64,000 nt of DNA, taken from positions 186,001 to 250,000 of the forward strand of contig PCAK01000040.1 in assembly GCA_002730525.1 (NCBI GenBank), written 5' to 3'. The position numbers and the translations under genes were made by a program. The stretch comes from Acidobacteriota bacterium (GTDB lineage: Bacteria; Acidobacteriota; Vicinamibacteria; Vicinamibacterales; UBA823). Positions 16,391-26,058 of the stretch are shown here, in pieces. Every line of letters starts with the position of its first letter. Positions within the stretch are counted from its first letter, which is position 1. The notes beneath the pieces are model-generated. The model had not been told where the DNA came from and did not search any database. It worked only from the letters and a program-made list of their open reading frames with translations.

Positions 16391-18331
16391 ATGCGTGAAC
16401 TCGTAGCGGACCTGCTCGGCAACGGACTCTCAAGGCGCGGCTTCATCAAGAGCATGACCGCCATCGGCTTCACCGCTCAGGCTGCCAGCGCGGTCCTGGC
16501 CAACGTGGAGGCGGCGCAGCCCGATGATCCCGGCGCCTACCGGACGGTGACGGCCATCGGTGGCGAGCTGTGGGTCGACCAGCTCCAGGCGTCAGGCGTC
16601 GAGTATGTGTTCACCAATCCAGGGTCGGCCGAGACGGGCTTCTTCGACGCAATGACCGACCGCCCCGGTCTCCAGCTCATCATGGGGCTGCACGAGGGCG
16701 TGGTCATCGCGATGGCGGACGTCTACCACCGCGTGACTGGCAAGCCAGCCTTCGTGAACGTGCACGCCATGCCGGGCACGGCGCAGATGGGCGGGCAACT
16801 CTACAATGCCCAGAAGGCACGGTCGGCCATCGTCGTGACAGCCGGGTTCTCCGACAACACAATCTTCAGCGACACGCCGGGACTGGGACCGGCCCCGGGC
16901 TACGGTCAGGCGGACGTCACCAGGCCGGTTACCAAGCTCGCGTGGGATGTCCGGCAACCCGAGAGCATCCCGCTGGCCCTGAGACGCGCCTTCAAGGTGG
17001 CGAGTGCCCCGCCCGGGGGACCTGTGTACGTCGCCATCACCACCGGCGCCCAGCGCAGTGGCCCGGTCACGGCGCAACTGGTCGACCAGACGCGGTTCGA
17101 TATTCCGATGCGGCCTCGGCCTGACGCCGATCGGATCGAGCAGGTGGCGCGGCGCCTCATCGAGGGGCGGCAGCCGTTGCTCGTGGTCGACCCGGATCTC
17201 CACAAGTCGGGGGCCGTCGAGTCGGCCGTCGAACTGGTCGACCTGCTCGGTCTGGCGGTCCTCGATCCGCGTGCGGCCGCTTCGACCAACAGCGGGTTCC
17301 CGAATCAGCATCCGCTCTACTGGGATGGCAAGGTGTTCGGCGGCGCGAATCTGTCCCGCACGGCCAATCCGTACGAGGCTTACGATGTCCTCCTCGGGAT
17401 CGGGACGGAGAACATCGCCTCGGGCCGGTCACCCGAGCAGGTCACACGTGCCGCGCATGCCTGGAAGGCGGTCGTCGGCGTCGACGTCGAAACGATGGGC
17501 CGCACGGCACCGTTCGAGCTCGGTGTGGTCGCCGACCCGAAGGCCGCCGTCGAGGACCTGCTCGACACGGTGAAGAGCCTAGCCACTGAGCAACGGCTCG
17601 CTGCCATTCGCAGAGATCGGGTCGATCGGATCGCGCCAGCGGTCGCCGCGGCTCGCACGCAGGTGGAGCATGAGGTCCAGGAGGCGTTCGGGAAGCAGCC
17701 GATGCATCCGGACGAACTCGGCATGGCCATCGGTCGCTCCATCGAGCGGGACGCCTACATCGTGAACGAGAACATGAGCCACGACTTCTCGCTGCGTCAT
17801 GGTGTCATCCAGCGCTACGGCGGCGACGGGAGGATGCGGATCGGCTCGGGCGGCGGCAGCCTGGGCTGGGGTGTCGGGGCCGCCATCGGCGCGAAGATCG
17901 GCGATCCGAACCGTCAGGTCGTGCTGAACATCGGCGATGGGTCGGTGATGTACAGCGCGTCCGGGTTCTGGACGATGGCTCGCTACGAGATCCCGGTCCT
18001 GACGATCGTCTGGAACAACCACAACTACCAGACCGTTCGACACGGCTTTGCCGCCTTCGGCGGCAAGATGGCCGACACCGGGCACTATGCCGGGATGCAC
18101 CTCGGGAATCCCGACATCGATTTCGTCGGGTTGGCGAAGAGCCAGGGGGTCGAAGGGGTGAAGGTCACGACGGCGAGCGAGCTCGCCGACGCGCTGACGC
18201 GCGGCACGGCGGCGACCCGAGCCGGGAGCCCGTATCTGATCGACGTCGCGATCAGCCAGATCGGTGGCGGCGCGGGCTCCGACTGGTATCAGACGTTCAG
18301 CGTCGCCAAGACGCGGACTCGACTCGTGTAG
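16391..18331 (+). CDS. ThDP-dependent enzyme with Tat-type signal (acetolactate synthase/benzoylformate decarboxylase superfamily)
   Basis: The 646-residue product opens with a twin-arginine signal: LSRRGFIKS (Arg 15-16), a hydrophobic stretch to about residue 38 and an AxA-like EAAQ. The rest is a complete ThDP enzyme. LHEG near residue 102 carries the catalytic Glu of the N-terminal domain, a middle domain begins near residue 245, and the cofactor motif GDGS...WNNHNYQ lies at about residues 516-543. It therefore probably decarboxylates or ligates 2-oxo acids, perhaps outside the cytoplasm if Tat export is real. ATG 16391 is the only start that puts the signal at the N-terminus. Its 3' end overlaps the aminotransferase gene on the other strand by 35 bp. 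Confidence 0.8.
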   Translation: MRELVADLLGNGLSRRGFIKSMTAIGFTAQAASAVLANVEAAQPDDPGAYRTVTAIGGELWVDQLQASGVEYVFTNPGSAETGFFDAMTDRPGLQLIMGLHEGVVIAMADVYHRVTGKPAFVNVHAMPGTAQMGGQLYNAQKARSAIVVTAGFSDNTIFSDTPGLGPAPGYGQADVTRPVTKLAWDVRQPESIPLALRRAFKVASAPPGGPVYVAITTGAQRSGPVTAQLVDQTRFDIPMRPRPDADRIEQVARRLIEGRQPLLVVDPDLHKSGAVESAVELVDLLGLAVLDPRAAASTNSGFPNQHPLYWDGKVFGGANLSRTANPYEAYDVLLGIGTENIASGRSPEQVTRAAHAWKAVVGVDVETMGRTAPFELGVVADPKAAVEDLLDTVKSLATEQRLAAIRRDRVDRIAPAVAAARTQVEHEVQEAFGKQPMHPDELGMAIGRSIERDAYIVNENMSHDFSLRHGVIQRYGGDGRMRIGSGGGSLGWGVGAAIGAKIGDPNRQVVLNIGDGSVMYSASGFWTMARYEIPVLTIVWNNHNYQTVRHGFAAFGGKMADTGHYAGMHLGNPDIDFVGLAKSQGVEGVKVTTASELADALTRGTAATRAGSPYLIDVAISQIGGGAGSDWYQTFSVAKTRTRLV

Positions 18332-19475
18332 GCGCGTTGCCCTCGGCCGGTAGCGCCTCTTCGAGCATGCCGATGAGCAGGTCGATCTGCTCATCGGTCC
18401 CGGTGGTGATCCGCAGGCAGGTGCGCAGGCGCGGTTCGTGAACCGGGCGTACGATCAGGCCACGGCGCAGCAGGCGCTCGAAGACGGTGTCTGCCTCGAG
18501 CGCCACATCGACCAGCACGAAGTTCGCTTCCGATCGAACGGCCGATAGCCCGAGACGATCGAACTCGCGGTACAGCCGCACGCGCATCTTCTCGTTCAAG
18601 ACCACCGAGCGCTCCGTGTGCGCGACGTCGCTCAGGGCGACCTCGGCCGCGTGCAGGGCCGCTGTACTCGTACTGAACGGCAGTTGACCCAGCAGGAGCG
18701 CCCGCGCGACGGTCGGATGCGTGACAGCGTAGCCGACGCGCAGCCCCGCGAGCCCGTAGACCTTCGAGAAGGTTCGGAGCACGATGACGTTCGGGTGGCG
18801 CTCGACGACACGGGCGGGGTCCACGCGCAATGAGGGATCGACGTACTCGTTGTAGGCCAGGTCCAGGACGCAGACTACCTCGGGCGCGAGTTTCTCCAGG
18901 AAGAGTTCGAGATCCGCGGTGGGAATCGCCTTGCCCGTCGGGTTGTTCGGCGAGGCGAGGAAGATCGCGCGGGTCCGGCCGGAGACCGTCGAGAGCATCC
19001 GTTCGAGGTCGTGGTCCAGTCGATCGTCGAGCGGCACGATGGCGGGGGTGGCGTCGGCGAGCCGCGTCACGTTCGCGTAGACGGAGAAGCAGAGGTCGGT
19101 CAGGATGACTTCGTCGCCGCGATCGACGAACGCCTCCGCGACCAGGCGCATCAGATCCGATGAGCCGGCGCCGACCACGATCCCGTCGATGCTGATGCCG
19201 AGGTGCCTGGCCAGCGCATCACGCAGGACCCAGCCATCGCAGTCCGGATAGGTGTGCAACTCGAGATCCGATCGGCCCAGGGCGTCGATCGCGCGCGGTG
19301 ACGGTCCCAACGGATTCTCGTTCGACGCGAGCTTGACGACGCGGGTCAGGCCGAGTTCCTGTCGAACTTCCCGGATCGGCTTGCCAGGTTCGTACGGACA
19401 GACCATCTCGATCGCCAGCCGGGGCTTGACGCAGGTGCGAGATGACTTCGCCGGATCGGTCGTTGGCCTGGTCAC
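18297..19475 (-). CDS. hisC: HisC-like PLP aminotransferase
   Basis: The 392-residue product belongs to fold-type I class I/II aminotransferases of the histidinol-phosphate type: KLASNENPLGPSP near the start, SPNNPTGKAIP, DLAYNEYVD, the PLP lysine in RTFSKVYGLAGLRVGY (about residue 236) and the Arg in LRITTGT near the C-terminus. HisC homologues also transaminate aromatic amino acids. With an aryl-2-oxoacid oxidoreductase at the head of the same operon, a catabolic transaminase making aryl pyruvates fits better than histidine synthesis, as no other his gene is present. The start is GTG at 19475, overlapping the previous stop (GTGA). Confidence 0.8.
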   Translation of the reverse strand: MTRPTTDPAKSSRTCVKPRLAIEMVCPYEPGKPIREVRQELGLTRVVKLASNENPLGPSPRAIDALGRSDLELHTYPDCDGWVLRDALARHLGISIDGIVVGAGSSDLMRLVAEAFVDRGDEVILTDLCFSVYANVTRLADATPAIVPLDDRLDHDLERMLSTVSGRTRAIFLASPNNPTGKAIPTADLELFLEKLAPEVVCVLDLAYNEYVDPSLRVDPARVVERHPNVIVLRTFSKVYGLAGLRVGYAVTHPTVARALLLGQLPFSTSTAALHAAEVALSDVAHTERSVVLNEKMRVRLYREFDRLGLSAVRSEANFVLVDVALEADTVFERLLRRGLIVRPVHEPRLRTCLRITTGTDEQIDLLIGMLEEALPAEGNAPTRVESASWRR

Positions 19476-21886
19476 GGCGTGCTCGTCTGCTTCCGCGCGT
19501 TCACCGCGCGCCTGGCGTCGAGGGCCCGGAGGACCTTCTCTGGAGTGATTGGCAGGTCCCGGATCCGCACGCCCACGGCGTCGTAGATGGCGTTGGCGAT
19601 GGCCGGTGCCGTGGGGACGAGGCCGGGTTCGCCCACGCCCTTCGCGCCGAAGGGGCCCGCCGGGTCGTCGGTCTCGATGAACTCGAGGTGCACCGGGAAG
19701 CCCATCTCGTGCGTCGTCGGAATCTTGTAGTCGGTGAAGCTCGGGTTGAGGATGCGGCCCTGCTCGGTGCGGACCTCCTCGTAGAGCGCGTAGCCGACGC
19801 CCTGCGCGAGCCCGCCGTAGGCCTGTCCGGCCAGCGTCTGCGGGTTGAGCACCTTGCCGACGTCGTGCGCCGCGACCATCCTGACGATCCGCACCTCGCC
19901 GGTCTCCTCGTCGACCTCGACCTCGGCCCCCTGTGCGCCGTAGGCGTAAGTGGCCGACATGTTTCCGACCCCTTTCCGCCAGTCCGGCAGCTCGCTCTGA
20001 GGTTCGTAGAAGGCCGCTGTCGTGATCACCTCGCCGCGGCTTCCACGAAAGTGAATCGCTCGGAGGAGGCGGTCGAGATCGACCTTCAGCCAGGGCTCGT
20101 CCGGCGCGCCCGACACGACGATCTGCCCGTCGGTGAGTTCGAAGCGGTCGGCTTTCGCCGCGGTCGCCACGTCGAACGCCGGCACCCGATAGTCCGGATG
20201 CTCCGTGCGGTATCGCTCCAGGTTCTGCCGGGCGAGCCGCGGAAAGACCTCTTCGGCCGCGGCAAAGATCTGCGCGCGGGCCTTCTCGGCAGCGGCGAGC
20301 GCCGCGTTGCAGGCGATGAAGGCTCCGCGGCTCGCGTGGGTCCCCACGTCCCAGGGGCAGGTGCCCGTATCGGTCGGGTTGATCGTGATCTTGTCGGGGC
20401 TCACGCCGAGCGCCTCGGCCACCGTGAGGCTGAGCGCAGAGTGCAGCCCCTGGCCCATCTCCACGCCGCCGTACGAGACGTTGATCTGGCCGAAGTCGTC
20501 GAACTTCATGATGACGCCGCCGCCGTCCGACTTGTAGATCCGGCCGGATCCGCCGACGTGGATGAGCGACGCCATCCCGACGCCGCGCCGCGCGCGCCGC
20601 TCGGCGCCCCAGTCGAGCTTGGCTGCGGTCGCCTCCATGCACTCCTTCAAGCCGCACGTGGTCACCTGGAGGCCCATCGGGGTCGTCTCGCCCGGCTCGT
20701 TGCAGTTCCTCATCCTGAGCTCGTACGGATCGATGCTCGCGGCTTCGGCCAACTCGTCGAGGTTGCTCTCGATGGGCCACGTGACCTCCGGGTTGCCGTA
20801 GCCCCGCATCGCCTGGCAGTAGGTGTTGTTCGTGTACACGAGGCGTGCATCGAACGAGACGTTCGGCACACGGTACAGCGAGGTCACCGGCAGGAGCATG
20901 ACGGTGGGAAACGTCGCGCCCCACGACGCATAGGCGCCGTTGTCCTGCCGGACGCGGACCCGCCGGAACGTCAGCCTTCCCTCACGGTCGCAGCCCTGAG
21001 CGATCTCGACCTCGGCCGACTGGCGGGGCGACAGATTGGCGAACTCCTCCTCGCGGTCGTACAGGATCTTGACGGGGCGATTCGTTCGATGCGCCAGCAC
21101 GATCGCGATGTACTCGTAGGCGTGGGTGTCGAGGCCAGTTCCGAAGGCTCCCCCGAGGGTCGGGACGATGACCCGGCAGTTCCGCCCGGGCAGCCCGAGG
21201 GCCTCGAGCGCCCTCATGAAATCGCGCTGGGCGAGGAAGGGGATCTGCGTCCGGGCCACCATCGACAGGTTGCCGCTCATGTCGAGCTCTGCGATACAGC
21301 CGGCGGTGCCGAGGCAGCTCTGCTGCATCAGTTGCGTGGAGAAACGACCCTCGACGACGTGTGCCGACGCACGCTCGGCAACTGCCAGGTCGCCTGACTC
21401 GTGTCCGTAGCGGAGGCTGAGCTCGTTGGTGGTGAGCGGGTTGCCGCGCGCATCCATTTCATGAACGAGCGGCGCACCCTCGGCCATCGCCTCGTCCAGA
21501 CTGAACACCCCCGGTAGGGGCTCGTACTCCACGTCGATCAGGTCGACTGCCTCGGCCGCGATATCGGGATCGATCGCTGCCACCGCCGCGACCTCGTCGC
21601 GGAACTGGCGGACCTTGCCCCGCTTGAGCGCGAAGTTGTCGTTCAAGAATCCGATACGGATCTCGGGCGTGTCGTAGGCCGTGACCACCGCGCGCACGCC
21701 CGGGAGACGCGCAGCCCGGGAGGTGTCTATCCGCACGATCCTGGCGTGGGCGTGCTCGCTGAACTTCACCTTGCCGTGCAGCATTCCGGGGCGGACCAGA
21801 TCGTTGATGTAGAGCGTGCGCCCCGCCGCCTTGTCCGCGGCGTCCGGGCGCGGGCGTGCCTTGCCGATGTGGCGGTGGCGGCTCAT
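19472..21886 (-). CDS. Molybdenum hydroxylase large subunit (xanthine dehydrogenase family)
   Basis: The 804-residue product carries the Mo-cofactor subunit pattern: an N-terminal a/b hammerhead ([14 protein letters not shown]), [25 protein letters not shown] for Moco binding, and [10 protein letters not shown] near residue 755 with the catalytic Glu. Together with the next two genes it makes a three-subunit hydroxylase that adds oxygen from water to a heterocycle, aldehyde or aryl-CoA. The GVGEPG form is closer to xanthine/aldehyde/CO dehydrogenases than to 4-hydroxybenzoyl-CoA reductase, but the substrate is open. ATG 21886 overlaps the preceding stop. Confidence 0.86.
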   Translation of the reverse strand: MSRHRHIGKARPRPDAADKAAGRTLYINDLVRPGMLHGKVKFSEHAHARIVRIDTSRAARLPGVRAVVTAYDTPEIRIGFLNDNFALKRGKVRQFRDEVAAVAAIDPDIAAEAVDLIDVEYEPLPGVFSLDEAMAEGAPLVHEMDARGNPLTTNELSLRYGHESGDLAVAERASAHVVEGRFSTQLMQQSCLGTAGCIAELDMSGNLSMVARTQIPFLAQRDFMRALEALGLPGRNCRVIVPTLGGAFGTGLDTHAYEYIAIVLAHRTNRPVKILYDREEEFANLSPRQSAEVEIAQGCDREGRLTFRRVRVRQDNGAYASWGATFPTVMLLPVTSLYRVPNVSFDARLVYTNNTYCQAMRGYGNPEVTWPIESNLDELAEAASIDPYELRMRNCNEPGETTPMGLQVTTCGLKECMEATAAKLDWGAERRARRGVGMASLIHVGGSGRIYKSDGGGVIMKFDDFGQINVSYGGVEMGQGLHSALSLTVAEALGVSPDKITINPTDTGTCPWDVGTHASRGAFIACNAALAAAEKARAQIFAAAEEVFPRLARQNLERYRTEHPDYRVPAFDVATAAKADRFELTDGQIVVSGAPDEPWLKVDLDRLLRAIHFRGSRGEVITTAAFYEPQSELPDWRKGVGNMSATYAYGAQGAEVEVDEETGEVRIVRMVAAHDVGKVLNPQTLAGQAYGGLAQGVGYALYEEVRTEQGRILNPSFTDYKIPTTHEMGFPVHLEFIETDDPAGPFGAKGVGEPGLVPTAPAIANAIYDAVGVRIRDLPITPEKVLRALDARRAVNARKQTSTP

Positions 21887-22380
21887 CGAGGTGTCTCCCC
21901 TCCGCTGCCCGGGCCGATGAGCTCGGCCGCCGCTCGGACCGACTCGATGATCTGCGCGTACCCGGTGCAGCGACAAAGGTTCCCGACGAGGGCGTCGCGA
22001 ATCTCGGCGTCGCTCGGCGCGGGGGTGGCCTCGAGGAGCGCCGTCGCGCTCATGATCATTCCAGGTGTGCAGAACCCGCACTGAATCCCGCCCGTCTCGA
22101 CGAAAGCCTGCTGGACGTGCGACAGCTTGCCACCGGGGCCGAGCAGACCCTCGATGGTGGTGACCGCTCGGCCTTCCACCTCGAGGGCGACCAGCAGACA
22201 TGCGTTGACGGGACGTCCATCGAGGAGCACGGTGCACGAGCCACATTCACCGTTGCCGCAGCCCTCCTTCGTGCCGGTCAACCCGAGGTCCTCGCGCAGG
22301 ACGTCGATGAGCCGGGCGCTCGGCGCGACCTGGAGCGTGGTCGACGAGCCGTTAACCTCCAACGTGCACTCGACGTTCAT
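21883..22380 (-). CDS. Molybdenum hydroxylase [2Fe-2S] subunit
   Basis: The 165-residue product has both clusters of the small subunit: a plant-type ferredoxin motif [12 protein letters not shown] with a later NAC, and the alpha-helical motif [11 protein letters not shown]...CRCTGY. It passes electrons from the Mo centre to FAD. Length is normal. Starts at ATG 22380 overlapping the FAD-subunit stop, and its own end overlaps the large-subunit ATG by four bases, so the three subunits should be made in a fixed ratio. Confidence 0.92.
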   Translation of the reverse strand: MNVECTLEVNGSSTTLQVAPSARLIDVLREDLGLTGTKEGCGNGECGSCTVLLDGRPVNACLLVALEVEGRAVTTIEGLLGPGGKLSHVQQAFVETGGIQCGFCTPGMIMSATALLEATPAPSDAEIRDALVGNLCRCTGYAQIIESVRAAAELIGPGSGGETPR

Positions 22381-23228
22381 CTGCTTTCCTCGCAGGCAGC
22401 CGTGATAGCGCGTCGAACGAGCGTGCTCGTCAGCCGGCGCCGGTAGCTCGCGCTCGCTCGGATGTCGGTGATCGGCGCGATCTCGCCCTCGGCCAGGCGG
22501 GCGGCCTCGTCGAGCAGCGCCGCGTCGACCGCCCGGCCTTCGAGCAGGTTCTCGACCGCTCGGAGCCGGAGCGGGCAGGGTGCGACGGCCCCGGCGGCCA
22601 CTCGCGGGCGCGTCAGCCGATTGCCCGCGAGCTGGAAGTGAACCGCGACGCTCGTCAAGGCGATGTCCATGCCCACCCGAGACCTTCGCAGGAAGCAGGA
22701 GCGCGCCTCGGGCCGGGGCGGTTCCAGCACGATGCTGGTGAGCACCTCTCGCGGCGCGAGATCTGTTTGCCCGGGTCCCTTGAAGAACGCATCCAGTGGC
22801 ACCTCGCGCGTTCCCTGCGGACCTTCGATCTCGACGCGGGCGTCGAGTGCGAGAAGCACTGGCGCCATGTCGGCGGCGGGCGACGCGTTGCAGACATTGC
22901 CCCCGACCGTTGCGAGGTTGCGCACCTGGACGGAGGCGAACGGGCGCGCGGCGAGTGCGAGCAACGGATAGGCCGCGGTGAGTTCGGGATGTTCGAGGAC
23001 CTGCCCGATCGTCGTCCGCGCGCCGATTTGCGTGACCGAGCCCAACTCGATTCGCGACAGCGTGTCGATGCGACCGAGTGAGATCAAGGCGCCAGGGCGC
23101 TCGCGGCCGCTACGGATCCGGACCATCATGTCCGTGCCTCCCGCGACATAGCGGGCGCCAGGGATCGCGCCGGCGATCCGAAATGCCTCGGCCAGCGTCT
23201 CCGGGCGGTGATAGTCGAACGGGGTCAT
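22377..23228 (-). CDS. Molybdenum hydroxylase FAD subunit (CoxM/XdhB type)
   Basis: The 283-residue product begins with FDYHRPETLAEAF and has the FAD motifs YVAGGTDMMVRI (about residues 28-38) and TVGGNVCNASPAADMAP (about 107-122), typical of FAD_binding_5/CO_deh_flav_C subunits. It passes electrons from the [2Fe-2S] subunit to an acceptor. The ATG at 23228 overlaps the CoA-transferase stop (ATGA). Confidence 0.9.
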   Translation of the reverse strand: MTPFDYHRPETLAEAFRIAGAIPGARYVAGGTDMMVRIRSGRERPGALISLGRIDTLSRIELGSVTQIGARTTIGQVLEHPELTAAYPLLALAARPFASVQVRNLATVGGNVCNASPAADMAPVLLALDARVEIEGPQGTREVPLDAFFKGPGQTDLAPREVLTSIVLEPPRPEARSCFLRRSRVGMDIALTSVAVHFQLAGNRLTRPRVAAGAVAPCPLRLRAVENLLEGRAVDAALLDEAARLAEGEIAPITDIRASASYRRRLTSTLVRRAITAACEESR

Positions 23229-24445
23229 GCCACGACTCCATCCTGGCGGAGCTGGCGGATCGCGTCCGGCTCGAGGCCGATCTCCGTGAGCACCGTATCG
23301 GTGTGCTCCCCGTACGCCGGAGCGAACGGCAGCCGGCCCTCTTGCTGCTCCAGGTACCGCGTGCTCACGGCCGGAGGCGGCAGGCGGACCCGCCGGCCGT
23401 CCGGTGCCGTCGTCTCGAGGAGCGCGGGGACGATGCACGGCAGGTCCATGACTTCGTCGATCAGGGTGATCGGCGCATGCGGGACGGCGGCGGCCACGAG
23501 CGCCGCGGCGACTTCGGCGGTCGGCCGGCCGCTGGTGATGGCCCGTATGGATCGGTGCAGCTCGTCCTTGACGGCGCGGCGCCCTTCGTTGGTCGACAGG
23601 TGGGGCAGCGCGAGCGAGGCGAACAGCGGGCGCTCGACGAGTCGACCCCACTGGGCGTCGCTGCCCACCGCAATGAAAACGAAGCCATCGCGCGTCGGAT
23701 AGGCGTTCACCGGGATGAACTGGCGATGCTCGTTACCCGCGCGCCGCAGCTCGTCGGCGGCGCTGCCCATGTCGAGCATCGGCAGAAACGTCTGCAGCCA
23801 CGACACGGCACCCTGGGCCATCGACACGTCGATCGGCCGACCGTGACCCGTCTCGGCACGCTCGAGCAGTGCGAGCAGCACTTGCGCGAAAGTTTCGTCG
23901 CCTGCCTTGAGATCGCTCAGCGGCGGGCCACATTGCAGTGGTGGCCCATCCGGATGGCCCGTGATGTCCATGTAGCCGCACAGCGCCTGCATCATCGGGT
24001 CGTAGCCCGGCACGTCGGGGTGGGCGAGTCCCATCGCCGAGATGCTGCACCAGATGAGCTCGGGCCGGATGTCGGCAAGGGTCGCGTAGTCGAAGCCGAG
24101 CGGTGCGTGCCGGGCCGGGAGTGTGTTTGTGCAGAAGATGTCGACCGGGAGATCGCGAACCAGACGATGGAGCAACGCGCGGCCCGATTCCTGCTTGAGG
24201 TCTATCGCGAGCGCCTGCTTCCCGACGTTGGGCGCGACGAAGTAGCTATGGCGGTCGGCACCGGCCACCGGCTGGCCGATATACCGGTTGGGGTCGCCCT
24301 TCGATCGCTGGCCGGATCGGGGCGTGGCCTCGATCCGGATCACTCGCCAGCCGAGTTGCACGAAGCGCTGGGTGGCGTACGACATCGAGAGCGCCTGCTC
24401 GATGCTGAGGACCACCTGTGGCTTTGGTGCGTAACGTTCGCCCAC
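23225..24445 (-). CDS. Family III CoA transferase (CaiB/BaiF)
   Basis: The 406-residue product follows the formyl-CoA-transferase fold: RVIRIEATPRSGQ, NVGKQALAIDLKQESGRALLHRLV, GYDPMMQALCGYM and PLSDLKAG, whose Asp (about 177) is at the place of the catalytic Asp 169 of formyl-CoA transferase, then GRPIDVSM. It would move CoA between an acyl-CoA and a free acid. The start is GTG at 24445, sharing one base with the mutase stop. It lies in the middle of an acyl-CoA operon, suggesting activation of a pathway acid without ATP. Confidence 0.85.
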   Translation of the reverse strand: MGERYAPKPQVVLSIEQALSMSYATQRFVQLGWRVIRIEATPRSGQRSKGDPNRYIGQPVAGADRHSYFVAPNVGKQALAIDLKQESGRALLHRLVRDLPVDIFCTNTLPARHAPLGFDYATLADIRPELIWCSISAMGLAHPDVPGYDPMMQALCGYMDITGHPDGPPLQCGPPLSDLKAGDETFAQVLLALLERAETGHGRPIDVSMAQGAVSWLQTFLPMLDMGSAADELRRAGNEHRQFIPVNAYPTRDGFVFIAVGSDAQWGRLVERPLFASLALPHLSTNEGRRAVKDELHRSIRAITSGRPTAEVAAALVAAAVPHAPITLIDEVMDLPCIVPALLETTAPDGRRVRLPPPAVSTRYLEQQEGRLPFAPAYGEHTDTVLTEIGLEPDAIRQLRQDGVVA

Positions 24446-26058
24446 TAGAACCTCACCGGCTCCTGGTATGTTCCGAAGACCGACTTGAGCGCGCCGCACA
24501 CCTCGCCGACCGTGCCGTACGCCTCGACGGCGTCCATGACGGCCGGCATGACGTTGCGGCCTCCGGAGGCATTCTCTCGCACGCGCGCGAGGGCTCGGGC
24601 GACCGCGTCCGAGTCCCGTTCGGTCCGGATGCGTCGAAGCCGCTCGATCTGACGGCCGGCCTCGGCCTGCCGGTAGGGGTGAAACTCCACCGACGGCTCC
24701 TCCGGTTCGTCTTCCGCGAAGCAGTTGACCCCGACCTTCTTGGTTTCGCCGCGCTGCTGCCGCAGTTCTCGCTCGAACGCCTGGCGATTCACCTCGGCCT
24801 GGACGCGTCCGTCGGTGACGCCCTGGACGATGCCGCCTTCCGCGTCGAGGCGGTCCATCGTCTCCACGATGAGCCGTTCCATCCGGTTGGTCATCGTTTC
24901 CACGAAGTACGAGCCGGCGAGTGGGTCGACCGTGTCGCAGAGCCCGATCTCGAGCATCAGGATCTGCATCGTGCGGAGCGACAACACGGCCGCGCGTTCG
25001 CTCGGAATGGTGTAGGCCTCGTCGTACGAGCAGAGCGCCATGGTCTGGGTGCCCGACAGGGCGCTGGACAGCGCGTAGTAGGCGCCGCGAACGATGTTGT
25101 TCTCCGGCTGCTGGATGGTCAGCCCCCCGCCCCCGCCGCCGGCGATCATGCGCAGCTTCATCGAGCGCGGATCTTTCGCGCCGTAGTGCTCCTTCAGGAT
25201 TTTCGCCCAGAGTCGCCGGCCGGCGCGGAACTTCGCGACCTGCTCCCAGACGTTGCCGTAGATATCGAAGTTGAACGAGAGGCCGCGCGCGAACTCGTCG
25301 ATGTCGAGCCCGCGCTCCAGCACGTGGTCGATGTAGGCCTTGGCGATGGCCAGCCCCGCGGCCATCTCGTAGGCCGGGTTCGCGCCCGATTCACGGATGT
25401 GGTACCCGCAGACGCTCACCGGGCTGTACCCGGGCACTTCGCGGGCGCAGAACTCGATCGTGTCTCCGACCAGCCGCATCGACGCGTCGACGGGAAAGAT
25501 CCAGGTGCCGCGCCCGATGAACTCCTTGAGGATGTCGTTCTGCGCGGTGCCGCGCAGCGCGGAGAGATCGAAGCCGCGCTTCCGGGCCATTGCGAAATAC
25601 ATCGCCATGATGGCGACCGCCGACCCGTTGATGGTCAGTGACACGGTGATCTGGTTCAGATCGATCTCCGCGAACGCCTGCTCCAGGTCGGCCAAGGTGT
25701 CGACCGCCATGCCGACCCGACCGACCTCGCCGTCGGCCATCGGGTCGTCGGAGTCGAGGCCGCACTGGGTCGGCAGATCGAACGCGACGTTGAGGCCGGT
25801 CTGGCCGCGTTCGATCAGGTAGAGAAAACGCTCGTGGGTCTCGGCCGCCGTGCCGAAGCCGGCGTACTGGCGCATCGTCCAGGGACGCGTCCGGTACATC
25901 TCGGCGTGAATGCCGCGTGTGTAGGGGTAGTCGCCCGGCGCTCCGATCGCATCGCTGCCGCCGCTCGCCTCCAGGTCCTCCGGCGTGTAGACGGGGTCGA
26001 TCTCGAGCCCCGACTCCCAGTGCACCCCGGCCGGCGAGTCCTTTCGCCGCTGACTCAT
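24445..26058 (-). CDS. Methylmalonyl-CoA-mutase-type acyl-CoA mutase, large (catalytic) subunit
   Basis: The 537-residue product has the substrate-binding TIM-barrel of B12 acyl-CoA mutases but no B12 domain, which is the next gene. Seen: PWTMRQYAGFGTAAETHERF, LPTQCGLDSDDP, the long internal GGGGGGLT linker-like stretch and SGTQTMALCSYDEAY. The Tyr in RQYAGF matches Tyr 89 of methylmalonyl-CoA mutase, where 2-hydroxyisobutyryl-CoA mutase has Ile and isobutyryl-CoA mutase has Phe. This favours methylmalonyl-CoA, but the active-site neighbour GYHIRESGA differs slightly, so a related dicarboxyl-CoA is possible. The ATG at 26058 overlaps the B12-subunit stop. Confidence 0.85.
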   Translation of the reverse strand: MSQRRKDSPAGVHWESGLEIDPVYTPEDLEASGGSDAIGAPGDYPYTRGIHAEMYRTRPWTMRQYAGFGTAAETHERFLYLIERGQTGLNVAFDLPTQCGLDSDDPMADGEVGRVGMAVDTLADLEQAFAEIDLNQITVSLTINGSAVAIMAMYFAMARKRGFDLSALRGTAQNDILKEFIGRGTWIFPVDASMRLVGDTIEFCAREVPGYSPVSVCGYHIRESGANPAYEMAAGLAIAKAYIDHVLERGLDIDEFARGLSFNFDIYGNVWEQVAKFRAGRRLWAKILKEHYGAKDPRSMKLRMIAGGGGGGLTIQQPENNIVRGAYYALSSALSGTQTMALCSYDEAYTIPSERAAVLSLRTMQILMLEIGLCDTVDPLAGSYFVETMTNRMERLIVETMDRLDAEGGIVQGVTDGRVQAEVNRQAFERELRQQRGETKKVGVNCFAEDEPEEPSVEFHPYRQAEAGRQIERLRRIRTERDSDAVARALARVRENASGGRNVMPAVMDAVEAYGTVGEVCGALKSVFGTYQEPVRF

